A stretch of DNA of 64,000 nt, from NCBI GenBank assembly GCA_000697355.1, contig JNEN01000968.1:18068-82067 (forward strand), written 5' to 3'. The notes under the pieces were generated by a model. That model was not told the DNA's origin. It searched no databases and saw only the letters and a list, made by a program, of their open reading frames with translations. Source of the stretch: Syncephalastrum monosporum B8922 (lineage: Eukaryota > Mucoromycota > Mucoromycetes > Mucorales > Syncephalastraceae). This document shows, piece after piece, positions 32,516 to 43,272 of this stretch. The position numbers and the translations under genes are program-made. Each line of letters begins with the position of its first letter. The first letter of the stretch is position 1.

Positions 32516-34601
32516 GGATAGGTAGGGATGGCGTTGTTGAACGAAGAAGAAGAGAAGAAGAAGAAAAAAAAATGGAAAATGGAAAATAAGGGAGAAAGGG
32601 GGATGTGTGAAACACAAACACGGGTTGCCCAGATTATGCAAATAGAAATGATATTTAATTGGTTGTCGGGTCAGTCTTCCTGACATTTCATGTTAAAAAA
32701 AAACTCACTAATCTTCTCTGGCCTATCCTTTATCACATCTTCCGAGTCTCTGACACCAGGAACTGGATCTGACTGCTATTCCAGCTCTTCTAGGAGCCAG
32801 TGTATCCTTTCTCCTCGCATATTCATATATGAAATCGCATGCAATCCACCATCGCCTCTGGTACGCTGGATCGCCTATTTGAGACCAGTATCCTATAATG
32901 GAAAAGAAAGGAGCTCAGTGAATCATTGAATACAGTCAAAAGTACATTTCTGGCTCGCGATATATCTGTTTATCCTGAGTCTATACGGACACACTGGCAA
33001 TATCAGCAGACAATGGGGAAATGAAGCGTCGGTGATCATGGCCACCAATTTTTTGAATGGGACATTTTGACTCCTCTTAAAATTTAGCATCGACCAACGA
33101 CGCACAGACCATGTCCCCTCGCACTGAACGATTATGATGAGACGCATCAAGTGCGCCAAGTGTTCAAAACAACAACCCAGATAACGAACGTTGTGGACAA
33201 TTACCTCTGATGCGACACGTGAGGTACAATTCATATGAAAGCTTGTCTACGACTAATGTGCTTCACCATACACACTGTAACGCGTAAATTTTTATTGTGT
33301 GCAATATGTTTCGGCTGACATGCAAGTCAAGAGGGACTCATGGGCTGCATCTTGCCTCATCGCCTAGACAACCATTTCATGTTCTGCTGCGTCGCCTTTG
33401 ACTCACTGACTGGGTCTCAAAAACATAAAAGTGCTGCGGCAGAAATTGCTGTTCCCTTTTCTCCCTTTTCCCCCATGACTCTAGGCACTTTGACTATGTG
33501 GCGTCACTGTGGTGCCGTTGCCACCTTGGTGATCATTGCAAGTTGGCTGCCGTTGGTCTGACTCAAGGAAGCCCGGAAGTGAACTCAGCCTCTGTTTAAG
33601 CTCAAGCGGCGTTGCGCACCCCTCTAAGACGTAACAAGTCGTCTGATGTCTGACTGCAGTTGGCTGCTTCGCGATGAGGGTTGTTTTTCCCTGCCTGCCA
33701 CCCTGCGGGCGCTACTGCCTCTGGGCTCTGACTTCCCTGGACCAGCGTTCTTGATGCGCGTCGTTCTCTGGGTGAGTATTCATGCTGCGGATGCGGTTAG
33801 CTCAGGGATGTTGTCCCCTAGATGCGGCTCTTCGCTATCGTTTTGACCTCGGCGTCGGTCGACTATGAAGAGATCCCCCAGTGGTTGACTTTGCCTCCCC
33901 TTTGAGATCCGCGGTGGATTATTTATACTTCCTCTGCGGGCTTCATCTTTAGTAAGGCGGATGGATGCTCTTTGCCGGCCCAAGTCATCCTATGCAGAGC
34001 AAACTCTCCTCCGCTCTTTTGGCGGGGGGTGAAGAGGGGTAGACCTTCCAGCTACTCTGACGCTCCACTTTGGAGGTTCCCGTAGGACCGTATGGTTGAG
34101 GGCTGGAGGAAGTGGTCCGCTGGTCACTGTGGTTTGCTTGATGGATCTCATATCAGTTTTCTTGGGTCTGACCAGTTTCTTTGGGGTTTCTTCCCTCTCT
34201 TTCTTTTGTAGATAGTTTCTGCGTTTTACACCTAGTCTCAATAGATAGATACCCTCCCAGCATCAGTCTTTCCTCAGTTTTTTCCACTGGTTTTCTGAGG
34301 TTTTACCGACGGTGCTCCCTTTTCCTCTTGTTTCCCTTATACATTCTTCCATCTCCTACTATATTTTGTAATAAAGCATGTACGTTCTCCCTCCTAAACG
34401 CAAGTGGTATTCAATGTCGCTTATGTCTGATACAGTTGGTAGCTACGTACGAAGGTATCAAACTCGCGCATGGCGCGGAAAAAAAAGTCCCCCATGCCCT
34501 TTTTAATGACTCGGTAGAATGCCCTTATCTGTCAGTGGCGTGTTTAACATACGAGCGCGCGCGTCGAGCATAATAAACCTTTTCTCCTTTCGTCACTCTC
34601 A
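32516..34601. other. Long gene-free interval with a GT/CT-rich block
   Basis: About 2.1 kb. From about 33340 to 34390 the composition changes: the plus strand is rich in T, G and CT clusters and less AT-rich than its flanks. It has a TATTTATA-like element at about 33918-33926 and an AATAAA near 34370. No long frame with coding character exists. Options are a retroelement relic (solo LTR-like) or a non-coding transcript. Nothing here is proven. Confidence 0.4.
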
Positions 34602-35125
34602 ATGAGTCTTACGCCCAGCCAGATCAAGAAAGAGGAGTTTCCTGAACTTGCTAGTGAGATTGACAGTCTGAAAGAACTCATTGATCGCGGTGATCTTTGT
34701 GCCGAACCTGGCGATTACAGAGACCTTAGCGACAGTCAAATGTCTCGTCTGAAGGCGAGCGACACCGGCTCCGGACCTTCCGTCCAAGTACTCGATCAGA
34801 TTTTTCCTGAAGTGTATGGTTCTCAAACGCCTTCGGCCGAGTAAGTACTGCTCTATGATTCATAGAAATGCCGTTCTTTGTGTGGAGAGGAGAGCTTCCA
34901 GTGGTGGACGATGCCTCACGAACCAGGAACCTCTTGATTCTACACAGTATAATACAACAGCAGCATCTAATACATCGTGGTCAAAATATCCATTGACAAA
35001 AACACATTAGTGTCGATTTGAAGCCCACCAAGGCTTCTGCTACCAACGATAAGGATCATGCAACGGAAAATGAAAAGGACGGAAGTCCTCCTGAAATGGA
35101 TCTTTGGGACAAGTGCGGTGAGTAG
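34602..35125 (+). CDS. Small acidic hypothetical protein
   Basis: Exons 34602-34840 and 35011-35125 (phase-2 intron, 170 nt, GTAAGT...TTAG) give 117 residues ending LWDKCGE. The protein is hydrophilic and charged: IKKEEFPELASEIDSLKELIDRG forms a likely helix, and the rest is Ser/Asp/Glu-rich with TENEKDGSPPE. No signal peptide or membrane helix. The stop overlaps a perfect GTGAGT donor (TGCG|GTGAGT), so a further exon could replace the last two residues. A short one ending ATKHSAVS is possible. I do not recognise the family. Support rests on the splice-joined frame and a pyrimidine-rich leader. Confidence 0.45.
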
Positions 35126-35920
35126 CAGATCGCAAGCCGCCCATTTCTTCCAAGCTCTGTAGTATAGTGAAAATAGCAATCGCCACCAAACATAGCGCTG
35201 TATCATGATATCCACGATGTTGTACTAGCATGACATGTAAATAAATACCTTTCTGTTCGCTACTTCCCCTTCGTTCCGTTTTAATCCGTAAAGACTTTTG
35301 TCAGTGCTGAGCACCATATCACACGCAAGGCATGGCGAACGCGTATACTGGATATTGTATTTTTGTTCTTCGGTAGACATCTATCACGATGCTTTAGCTT
35401 GGCTGTACATACAGTATGCACTGCACGGCCGTCGCAGACATTGTGTGTGTTCCTTTAATTGTGTTGCGGTTTTATATTCGTACGTATAGACACGACGCAG
35501 GTTCAGCGGCCTTCAGGCATCAGCTTATTCGATACTTGTTCAGGCACAATTGCCTACGATAGGGATAGTATGTGCATCTCCTCTATCGCTTCATGCTTAT
35601 GTTAGCCGCAATCAGTTCAATTATGCCCTCTTGTACGCTATCATCGTAAGAGGGCGCTAACAGATGATACTTGTGCCAATAGTATGTGGGTGTAAGACAC
35701 AGATTGCCGTATATAACCTTCTATATAAACTGTAAAGACAAAATATCTTTTGATTTCAATGCAAGATGCCATCCGTCAGCCGACGTACGATCTCAGAGAA
35801 AGAAACCCGTCCAGTTTCTCATGATGCCCGTTTGGCATAAAGTATATTTTAATAAAAGAGGTACTGAGAGAAACTGATTTTATATACATAGCATGATCGA
35901 CTCATCCTTGTCTCAGCTCT
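35126..35920. other. Convergent intergenic region
   Basis: About 0.8 kb downstream of both the small acidic gene and TAF10. No gene seen. Confidence 0.5.
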
Positions 35921-36679
35921 TTAAGAGTAGAAGTCTGGTTTCTTGACATTCACACCGTATTCGGCCAAGGCAGCCGACAAATCTTCCATGGTCAGCACTG
36001 CCTTTCTGTCCTGCACGCGTTGTGAATATCACTGACGGCCGTCCATATTTCCTTCTTACCTTCCCAGACTTGCGGTTTCCCGACTGGCGCACTTTACAGT
36101 ATTGGTAAGCGTCGGTGGCGATGTCTGCTACGAACTTTTGGGTCGCAAGAGCCAAAAGGCGTTTTCTATCAAAAGAGCGTAAGAATAAGCTAGGCTTCAT
36201 GATGCGTTCCGCAACATACATCCGCAAATCGTCGCAATCGAAGCCGGTTCTCTCCAAATAGTAGTCCGTGACGGCATCAGGTATCTGCAATAACAATCAG
36301 CGAATGCGTCATAATCATATGTGTATCATCGTACAATGGGGGTATATTGATCCATCATGGCCAGGAATTCAGCGAGAGTTTTCTCGCGTCGGTTAAAATC
36401 GGCGTCCAGACGTGGATCAACCTGTGCATTTTCGGGAATAGCAGGAGTGCTCTGTTGCTGCTGTGGTTGCACTGGTTGGGGCGGGATCGGCTGTTGCTGC
36501 TGAAGGGCAGGCGAGCGTGATTGTGACAACAATGCCTGGGTAGGGCTCTGGAATTCGGTGGATCCAGTTGGGGTTTGCATTTGCTGTTGTTGGTCCCCTG
36601 GAGCAGCGTTCACGTCGAGTTCCATCGGTGTCAATGAGCCCGATGCAGGCGAATTGGCTTGTGGAGTTCCGTCGGCCAT
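35921..36679 (-). CDS. TAF10: TFIID/SAGA subunit TAF10
   Basis: Exons 36679-36335, 36284-36060 and 36010-35921 give 219 residues. Residues 1-95 are a disordered Q/P-rich extension. The histone-fold follows: [38 protein letters not shown]. An inserted loop follows, then the second half [27 protein letters not shown] and a final [22 protein letters not shown]. This split histone fold is diagnostic of Taf10, which pairs with Taf3/Taf8 in TFIID and Spt7 in SAGA. All introns are in frame. The gene is transcribed away from the bZIP gene, with 256 bp between start codons. Confidence 0.95.
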
Positions 36680-36935
36680 AGTTGGTTGGTAAAACTTTGG
36701 GAAACAGCAGCAGGAGAGAGCAGGAGGGTCTGGGCCGCAGCTGGGCAGAAGTGTATACATTGATTGAAGCCCCGCCCTAGATATTTTCTTCGCCCAATTC
36801 ACACAATTCACACAAGTGAATTCTTCTCTTGGGTTCGACCCAAAAATATATTCGGCCTGTTCACCCATTGTTGTCTCAATTCTTCTTCGGTCTTCTTCAT
36901 TGCGAACTTTTTGATTCCTCTTGTTGTAAAGTGAA
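36680..36935. promoter_or_regulatory. Divergent TAF10/bZIP promoter
   Basis: 256 bp separate the two ATGs. The region contains an inverted TTTATA-like stretch around 36842-36850 and AGAAGA-rich sequence near the bZIP side. Shared regulation is possible but not shown. Confidence 0.5.
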
Positions 36936-37941
36936 ATGACGACGCGTGGAGATCCATTCCTTGGGCATGTCCTGGCTCACCCGCAGGCACCAGCGCAGCA
37001 GCAGCAGGAGCCAACGGCCGCGGCCGCGGCGGTGATAATAAGCTCAGAAACGGCTAGTGCGAGTAGTTTAGGGGCATTGTTGAATCCAAATTATGTCGGC
37101 CCGTGCCCGTCCCTTGAGAACACCTCGCAGAGCCCGCCCGAGCCGGCCGAGCCGCTGCCGCCCACTTATGCCACGCTGCCCAAGACGACCAAGCTCGAGG
37201 AGGAGCCGAATCCGTTCGAGCAGAGCTTCGGCGGCGAGGACGAAAGACCAGGTACTTCAACGAGCTAAACCTTGTCGTGCTTACAGAGCGCTTGACTGGA
37301 CAATTGTAGTCGTAGTCGCAGCCGCAGCCGCACCCCGAGCCAAGCCCGGATTGGCCAAATCAGTAGCAGGCGCCCACGCGCAGCGCGGGATGCAATCCAA
37401 CCCGATCAAGTTCGAACCGGAGTTTATCCACCACACCTACGAAAACAACCCAAAGCCAGTCAACCGCGCACGGACGCCTCCCAGGCGCGCTTCTTCCCAA
37501 CCCGATGAGAAGCGTTCTCAGAAACGGCGCTCCTCTGCCCGAAAATACGCCGATGACGAGGAAAAGCGAAAGAACTTTCTCGAGCGCAATCGGCAAGGTA
37601 TGGGACGCCCTTATTTGTCCTTGTACAGTGTTTAATGATACTTAAATCGTATAGCTGCTCTCAAATGCCGCCAACGCAAGAAGCAGTGGCTCCAGGACAT
37701 GCAATCCCAACTTGAATACCTGACGGCTGACAATGAGCAGCTGCAGCAGCAGACCACCGCTCTGCGTGAGGAGCTGATCCAAATCAAGACAGTTTTGCTC
37801 TCCCATAAAGCGTGTCCCATCAATCAGCAAGCCATCCTCGATGCTATCAACCGTCCCATCCCCGGTGTGCCATCGTCTATCGCACAGCCACCCAATAATC
37901 AAAGCATGCCCAACACCCGACCTCATCAACCGAACTGGTGA
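36936..37941 (+). CDS. bZIP transcription factor, ATF/CREB (Atf1-like) class
   Basis: Exons 36936-37251, 37310-37597 and 37655-37941 give 296 residues. The N-terminal half is disordered with Ala, Gln and Pro runs. The segment LGALLNPNYVGPCPSLENTSQ recalls the conserved N-terminal patch of fungal Atf1 proteins. The basic region is ERNRQAALKCRQRKKQW (about 198-214), with the N-x-x-A-A-x-x-C-R signature of ATF/CREB factors. A leucine zipper follows (LQDMQSQLEYLTADNEQL onward, about 215-250). An intron interrupts the basic region between NRQ and AAL, a position often seen in this class. Likely a CRE-binding stress or nutrient regulator in the nucleus; targets unknown. Confidence 0.9.
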
Positions 37942-38013
37942 TTCTGTACATAGATTTTGCTCTCTTTCTGTCTATTGCTAAATAATATCCATTGCCATAT
38001 ACAATATACTCTT

Positions 38014-39102
38014 CTATGCTCGCGCATAGCGTGTTCCCTTTAAAAGAAACTTTTGCACGGCATTCAGGAAGGCCGTGGTCCTCTCAGCATGCACTAGTGA
38101 AAGAAATGTAAGCTCAGTCTTTCCTTTCCCTCTCTTTCAGCTCGTTTGCTTACCCCAGTGACCAGCGTCAGGGATCACAACACGCTTCGAATTGGGAAAC
38201 ATCGTTTTGATCTCGTCAGGATGGCTGTCAAACGGCTTGTTGTATGGGCTCTTGCCACCCGTGACAAAAAGAGTCGGCCCCTCATAGACATAATCGGCTG
38301 GGAAATCGCCCATGTTACCGAGTGCGTTGCCCAACGTGTCGACAGGGACACGCCAGCGGTACTGGCCCGCATGTTTCTTCAGATTCGTCAGCAGAAACAT
38401 CCGCACATTCGCATTCTTCACGTATTTCCAGAGAATCTCATCGGCTTCGCTCTGTTTCTGCACGTTCGCAGCCTCGACTTCCTTCATGGCTTCAATGTAC
38501 GTCTGAAAGTCGGTCGAAAGTGGCATCGAGATAGGTGGCATGTCCGCGACCACCAGCTTCGATACCAGTTTTGGCTCCTTCATTGCTGCCAACATGACTA
38601 CTTTGCCGCCCCTGCATATCCATTCGTTAATTTCTCTTGATTTGACTACCATGTAACGCTGAAAACATACATCGAGTGTCCTAGAAGAGCAAATCTTGGG
38701 AATTTCTGGTACTGAGGCTGCGACTTGAGGTTCTTCAAGAGTGCAATCAGATCGTCAGCCATGGCCGGGTAGGTGTGCGTAGGCGAATGAGGGCTGTCGC
38801 CATGATTTCGCAGATCCTGCAAGATTTTAGCAGCTTGTCCAGTGTCTCGGCTTTTGACTACTGCTGCTTACTACGGCGATAACGTCACGATGGGTCTGTT
38901 TCTCGAGTGCCTTGCTGATGGAGTGCCAATTTTGCTTGGAACCAAACAAGCCATGGCAGACAATCAAGGGCTCCACTGGTAATTTACGCAAGTGCGTGTA
39001 TTTGTGCATGGACATCTTGACGACATCTTCGTTGGTAGAGTAGCAGCGTCGTGCATAGCTCACTATGGGCTGTACTCGCCGGGTCGAATTTAGCAGGAGC
39101 AT
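38014..39102 (-). CDS. Mitochondrial alpha/beta hydrolase, Imo32/ABHD11 type
   Basis: Exons 39102-38872, 38816-38671, 38611-38154 and 38093-38014 give 304 residues. The N-terminus (LLLNSTRRVQPIVSYARRCYS) is a plausible mitochondrial presequence. Fold landmarks: PLIVCHGLFGSKQNWHSI (oxyanion region), DLRNHGDSPHS, the nucleophile elbow LLGHSMGGKVV (Ser about 124), LFVTGGKSPY and the catalytic His in PDAGHW followed by VHAERTTAFLNAVQKFL. The DLRNHGxSxH block is typical of ABHD11/Imo32, whose human member protects lipoylated 2-oxoglutarate dehydrogenase; some yeast relatives make ethyl acetate. The precise substrate here is not determinable. The nucleophile elbow spans an intron (S/M junction) and rejoins exactly. 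Confidence 0.9.
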
Positions 39103-39323
39103 GATACAGATTAATGGATATGAATAACAGGGGCGGCGAAATAAATGTGGCGTACATAATATGTATATTTCAGTTGATATGGGAAATCCATTCCGGTTTT
39201 TTGTTACTATTCGAGTATACAACAGAGTGTGGGCATAGAAAAAAGAAACAGCAAATATAGAATATCATACAAGTCAATGAAAAGGAAGACATAAACAAAA
39301 AAAAATGATGGAAATGAAGAGGG

Positions 39324-40784
39324 CTATGGTTTACTGCTACTGCTGCTGCTAACATTGCTGCTGCTAACATTGCTGCTGCTATTTTTCTTTTTAGATGCGT
39401 TCCGTGTAGCTGTCAAGTCCCGCCAGACAAAGCACGAATTGCCCGCTATCTGTGTCTTTGGCTTGCGTCCGCGCTTTTTCTTGGGCATTTGGAGCACAGC
39501 ATCCATGCTAGCACTCGTAAACGCCGCCATCGATCCATCCATCGCCGTCGTGTCTTCACTGCTGTCCTCGTCGCGCGCCTGGAGCAGCTGCTGCTGGGCC
39601 GGTGAGTTGACCGTCCATACCGTGGGAGTCAGGAACGTCCAACCACCCTCCCATGACGGCTCGCGCAGACTCGGCGGCCGGCCTCGCCGGCGCTTCAGGA
39701 TTGGCTCGCCTGTCGCGGTGAAGAGAATTTGAGTGGAGGGTGGCGGCGGTGGCCGCTCCGGTGCCGATGCGCAGGATGCTGAAGATGTGGCTCTGGGTCG
39801 CGCCTTGTTCTGTCTGGGTCGTTCCAGCATGATAACATCCTCGTCATGCGTGCTCGCGGTGCTCGCGCTGCTGCACGTGCGTGAATGTGTGAGGGGAGGT
39901 GTGGCCTCTTCGGTTGAATAGCGCTTCCTGCTTGGTGTATCGGCTGTCGAAGCCGACCTGGAAGCCCTGGGTGCAGTCACAGGGACGGTTGCGGATGGCG
40001 CTGGATTCGAGTAGGACACAGGTGGCTGATGCGGCGGCGGAGGAAGGGGTGAAGGAGGGGCAGACGGGCGAGTCATTTGGAGGGCAGAGGGAGAGGAGAC
40101 CTGTCGCGAATGCGACGGAAAACGTGCCGAAGAACGTGTACCAGGGGTTGGTAGTGGCGCAGGCGGCGGAGAAGGAGACAGCTCTTTATGGTGATAATGG
40201 CCATAATAGTGTGGTGCCGGTGAAGTGACGGACGAGTCCCACGAAGAAAATATCCGGCCGTACGGTTGATGTTTCATCGGACGGTATGTGCGCAAGGGCC
40301 GCGGTGGATCATCGCCTTGTAGTGGAGGGAGTGACGTGCTTGAAGTGGATGGGGTCGCACTTTTCTGGTCGTCCCCCGTTGTACTGGTAGGTGATAATGG
40401 CGAAGGCGGACCCACGGCGGCACGTACTGTGGTAGTACGATTGTATGTATCGGTGGTAATTCTTGGTGGAACCGTCAGATACCGCTGTTGTGCATGGTTA
40501 TGCTGAGGAGGTGTTGAACGTTGCTGTTGTGGCGGAAACGTGGGCGACGGACAGGGAGAAATGGGTGGCGCTGGTGACAAATGCATAGTGGGAGCTGGTG
40601 TATGGGATGAATGCGGATGGCAGTTGCATGTTGTGGGATAGGAGGAGGAGGAAGAGGATGTGGATGTGGATGTGCCTGAGTGTTGTTTGCCGTGGTGATG
40701 CCGTGGTGAGGATGTGGATGGTGAAGGTGGTGGATGCAAGATATGCGCAATGGGCGGCAAAGAGCGTTGCGTGTCCATTGGCAA
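39324..40784 (-). CDS. Pro/Ser-rich AT-hook protein
   Basis: Single exon, 486 residues, not assigned to a known family. Most of it is disordered, with runs of Pro, Ser, Thr and His. Two AT-hook-like motifs lie in the C-terminal third: KRRRGRPPSL (about 370) and KKKRGRKPKTQ (about 440). Between and after them are short ordered segments, WEGGWTFLTPTVWTV and CFVWRDLTATR, which may be a small conserved domain. The tail is a Ser/Asn repeat (SSNVSSSNVSSSS). AT-hooks bind the minor groove of AT-rich DNA, so a chromatin or transcription role is likely, but only by inference. Met 1 or Met 3 (MDTQRSLPPI) could be the start. Confidence 0.7.
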   Translation of the reverse strand: MPMDTQRSLPPIAHILHPPPSPSTSSPRHHHGKQHSGTSTSTSSSSSSYPTTCNCHPHSSHTPAPTMHLSPAPPISPCPSPTFPPQQQRSTPPQHNHAQQRYLTVPPRITTDTYNRTTTVRAAVGPPSPLSPTSTTGDDQKSATPSTSSTSLPPLQGDDPPRPLRTYRPMKHQPYGRIFSSWDSSVTSPAPHYYGHYHHKELSPSPPPAPLPTPGTRSSARFPSHSRQVSSPSALQMTRPSAPPSPLPPPPHQPPVSYSNPAPSATVPVTAPRASRSASTADTPSRKRYSTEEATPPLTHSRTCSSASTASTHDEDVIMLERPRQNKARPRATSSASCASAPERPPPPPSTQILFTATGEPILKRRRGRPPSLREPSWEGGWTFLTPTVWTVNSPAQQQLLQARDEDSSEDTTAMDGSMAAFTSASMDAVLQMPKKKRGRKPKTQIAGNSCFVWRDLTATRNASKKKNSSSNVSSSNVSSSSSSKP

Positions 40785-43272
40785 AAGTTATGTAAATGTA
40801 AAGAAAGGTGGAAAAAAAGTTTAAGGTGACTTTTTGACTGGGCAGGTGGGATGATGCTTTATACCAAATATGACGAAAATACGAGTTCCGGGTTCAGGGC
40901 AATAATCTAAACTTCAGGAAGTCGAGGAAAAAAAATCGCGGCCTAATGAAATTTAAAACCCGTATCTTTCTTGTCCTTCTTGTACTTCCCGTGACGCCTA
41001 ACCTTTAGCCCCGTGAGGACATCCCATCGATGAGCAATAGCACGGTAGACTATTCCAACAATTCAGCATTGTATGACTGCCTTATACCACCGCACAAACG
41101 GCACTTTATGTTTACACGTTTCGGCTTTCATTTCCGCTACAACAAAAACCATAATAAACATAGAAGTGCTGATTTACATAAATGCAATTCCCTTGTGAGC
41201 ACCAAAAATAAGTCAATGGTGGCCGCCACATTCTCGTATTTACCAAATGGGAACGCTGGAGTGACTCAGTAAGAGCATCCTGATCGTCTTTTTCTTCCTT
41301 AACGTCGAAAATGAGCTATAAAAGGCAATTTTCACATGGCCCGCTCGTCCATGGATTTCTGAGAGAGAAGGCCTTTCTTTGTTCTGGATCAGGCAGAACG
41401 GCAAGAAGAAACATCACCATTATCACACACGTACATGACCACATCATAACAAATACATTTTATCTGCATCTTCGTCTAATCGGAAATACTTATCGGGGTC
41501 CAAGCGCCTTCTTTTGTGTTAAAACGTCTATACCTCTTGGCAGCTTGGCGCACAAAACAACAGATGACTGAGAACAACCGTATCATCAAGGATAGTCTTA
41601 TTTAGCCGTTAATGCAACCTGTGAATCGTCGTTGATCTGTGTTTATAATACGCAATATATACGGGTCCCTTTGCTTGAGCACAGCTCAAATGTCTTTAGG
41701 TATGCTACAGTACAGGTACAAATGCATGACAAGACGAGCGATGTTCTCCGTAAGAGCGGAGCCGAGACATGCTATATTTGAATCCCACTTATGGAGAGTG
41801 CCACAGGATGGGTCTCTACTCATTTTTGGAAATATAAGAAGAAGTAGCTTTTTCTTGAGAGACAGAGCTTGGTGAGTGTCAAGCAGTGTTACATACCGAA
41901 CGTTATGGGATGCACAATTTTTGGCACTATAATAGAACCTTTTATTTCCTTATAGCCGCCATTTGTGGAGCACGTCATGTGGCGGAGTTCTATAACAAGG
42001 GGCGCAGCCAGCTACCGACGATGGTGTATGTCTGGTGACAGCATGCAAGCCAGTTTATTCGACGAAGCAAAAGAAGAGAAAAATAAGGCGTTTAAAATGT
42101 GGGATAGAATTCTGGGTAGGTCAAGAAGCGTCGGCATGGTATATTTTATGTTCAATGATCAAACGCCATATTCGCACATTTTGCCCTCTATTGATATCGT
42201 GCCTTCTTGCTACCCACTTTTTTCTTTTCTGGAGCCGGAAAAGCCAGGGGGGAAGACACAAACCACGTTGTCTCAGTAAGGGGACTAGGGCGTCTGTGCT
42301 TACATGTTTGATGGAGCGCTTTATAATCTCAGTAAACTTTAAGCTGAAACGTCCATCCCTACATTCTTTTGCATATCCCACATCAAGAGAGTCCGCCATC
42401 TGATAATAACTCATTACGATTGTGTGTTCCTGTTAGTCTGTCCGCATGACTTGCGTTGAGAAAGCAACGCTCTATCCACGTCCCATATTAGAGAAAAAAA
42501 TAGAGAACAACAAAGTTCATGGAAAGCTCAGAGTATTCTTTCTTTGATCCCAATTTGTCACACCTTTCTCATGTTTTAAGCCTTCAATAATTTCACCCAC
42601 ATGTCGATATTTCTTTTGATATGTTGATATCGCCTAAAATATAATTCGTCCTCTAACACAATCGAAGCGATTATAGGTAGAAAGTGCACCAGACCAGCAA
42701 ACAAAAATTTCTGCTGTCCCGCCTGGCATAAATTAAGCAGTGCCAAAATAAGCTTCATGCGCGTTCCAAATTTGGTACGGCCTCTCATTGGTCGTCAAGG
42801 TTGTGAAGTGGAGAGAAACTGCACAGCCATCCGCTTATATTCCAATTGGAATATGGCAGTTCTGACTATTATAAGACAGATACGACCATTTGAAGCGACA
42901 ATGTGAAGTTTGAGGATATACACGTTATGACATGATTGGGTGGCGCACAAGCGGTGACATGTATACTCCTTTTAGGCCAGAAGTGGCAAATTTATTTTTG
43001 GAAGCGTCTGTATGAGTACCCTTCAACACTCCTTGGATATTTTTATTACATTGGACGACAAGTTATATGGCTTAAAAGAGGAAACTATAAACAATATATT
43101 AGGAGAGCTATGGTCCAAAAACAGAGGAGGACGCGACCTAAATTGGTATCACCTCTCTCATTGTTTACAGTCAATCTCTTTTCGGCATAACGCTCATCAA
43201 GCATGATGATTTGAAAAGGAGGCCGCAAGCAACACGTCTTGATCACTTTCTCATTCTTGATATACGTTCCCC
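40785..43272. other. Long interval, coding-like fragments unresolved
   Basis: About 2.5 kb. Around 41640-42290 the plus strand shows short protein-like pieces (IFESHLWRVPQDGSLLIFGN; GARHVAEFYNKGRSQLPTM; ASLFDEAKEEKNKAFKMWDR) in different frames with possible GT/AG pairs between them. I could not build a continuous gene. An 18-bp palindrome lies at 42837-42854. The rest shows nothing. Confidence 0.35.

Noticed and set aside
39355..40506. Several open frames antisense to the AT-hook protein.
   Set aside because: They mirror Ser/Pro-rich low-complexity coding sequence and have no independent features.
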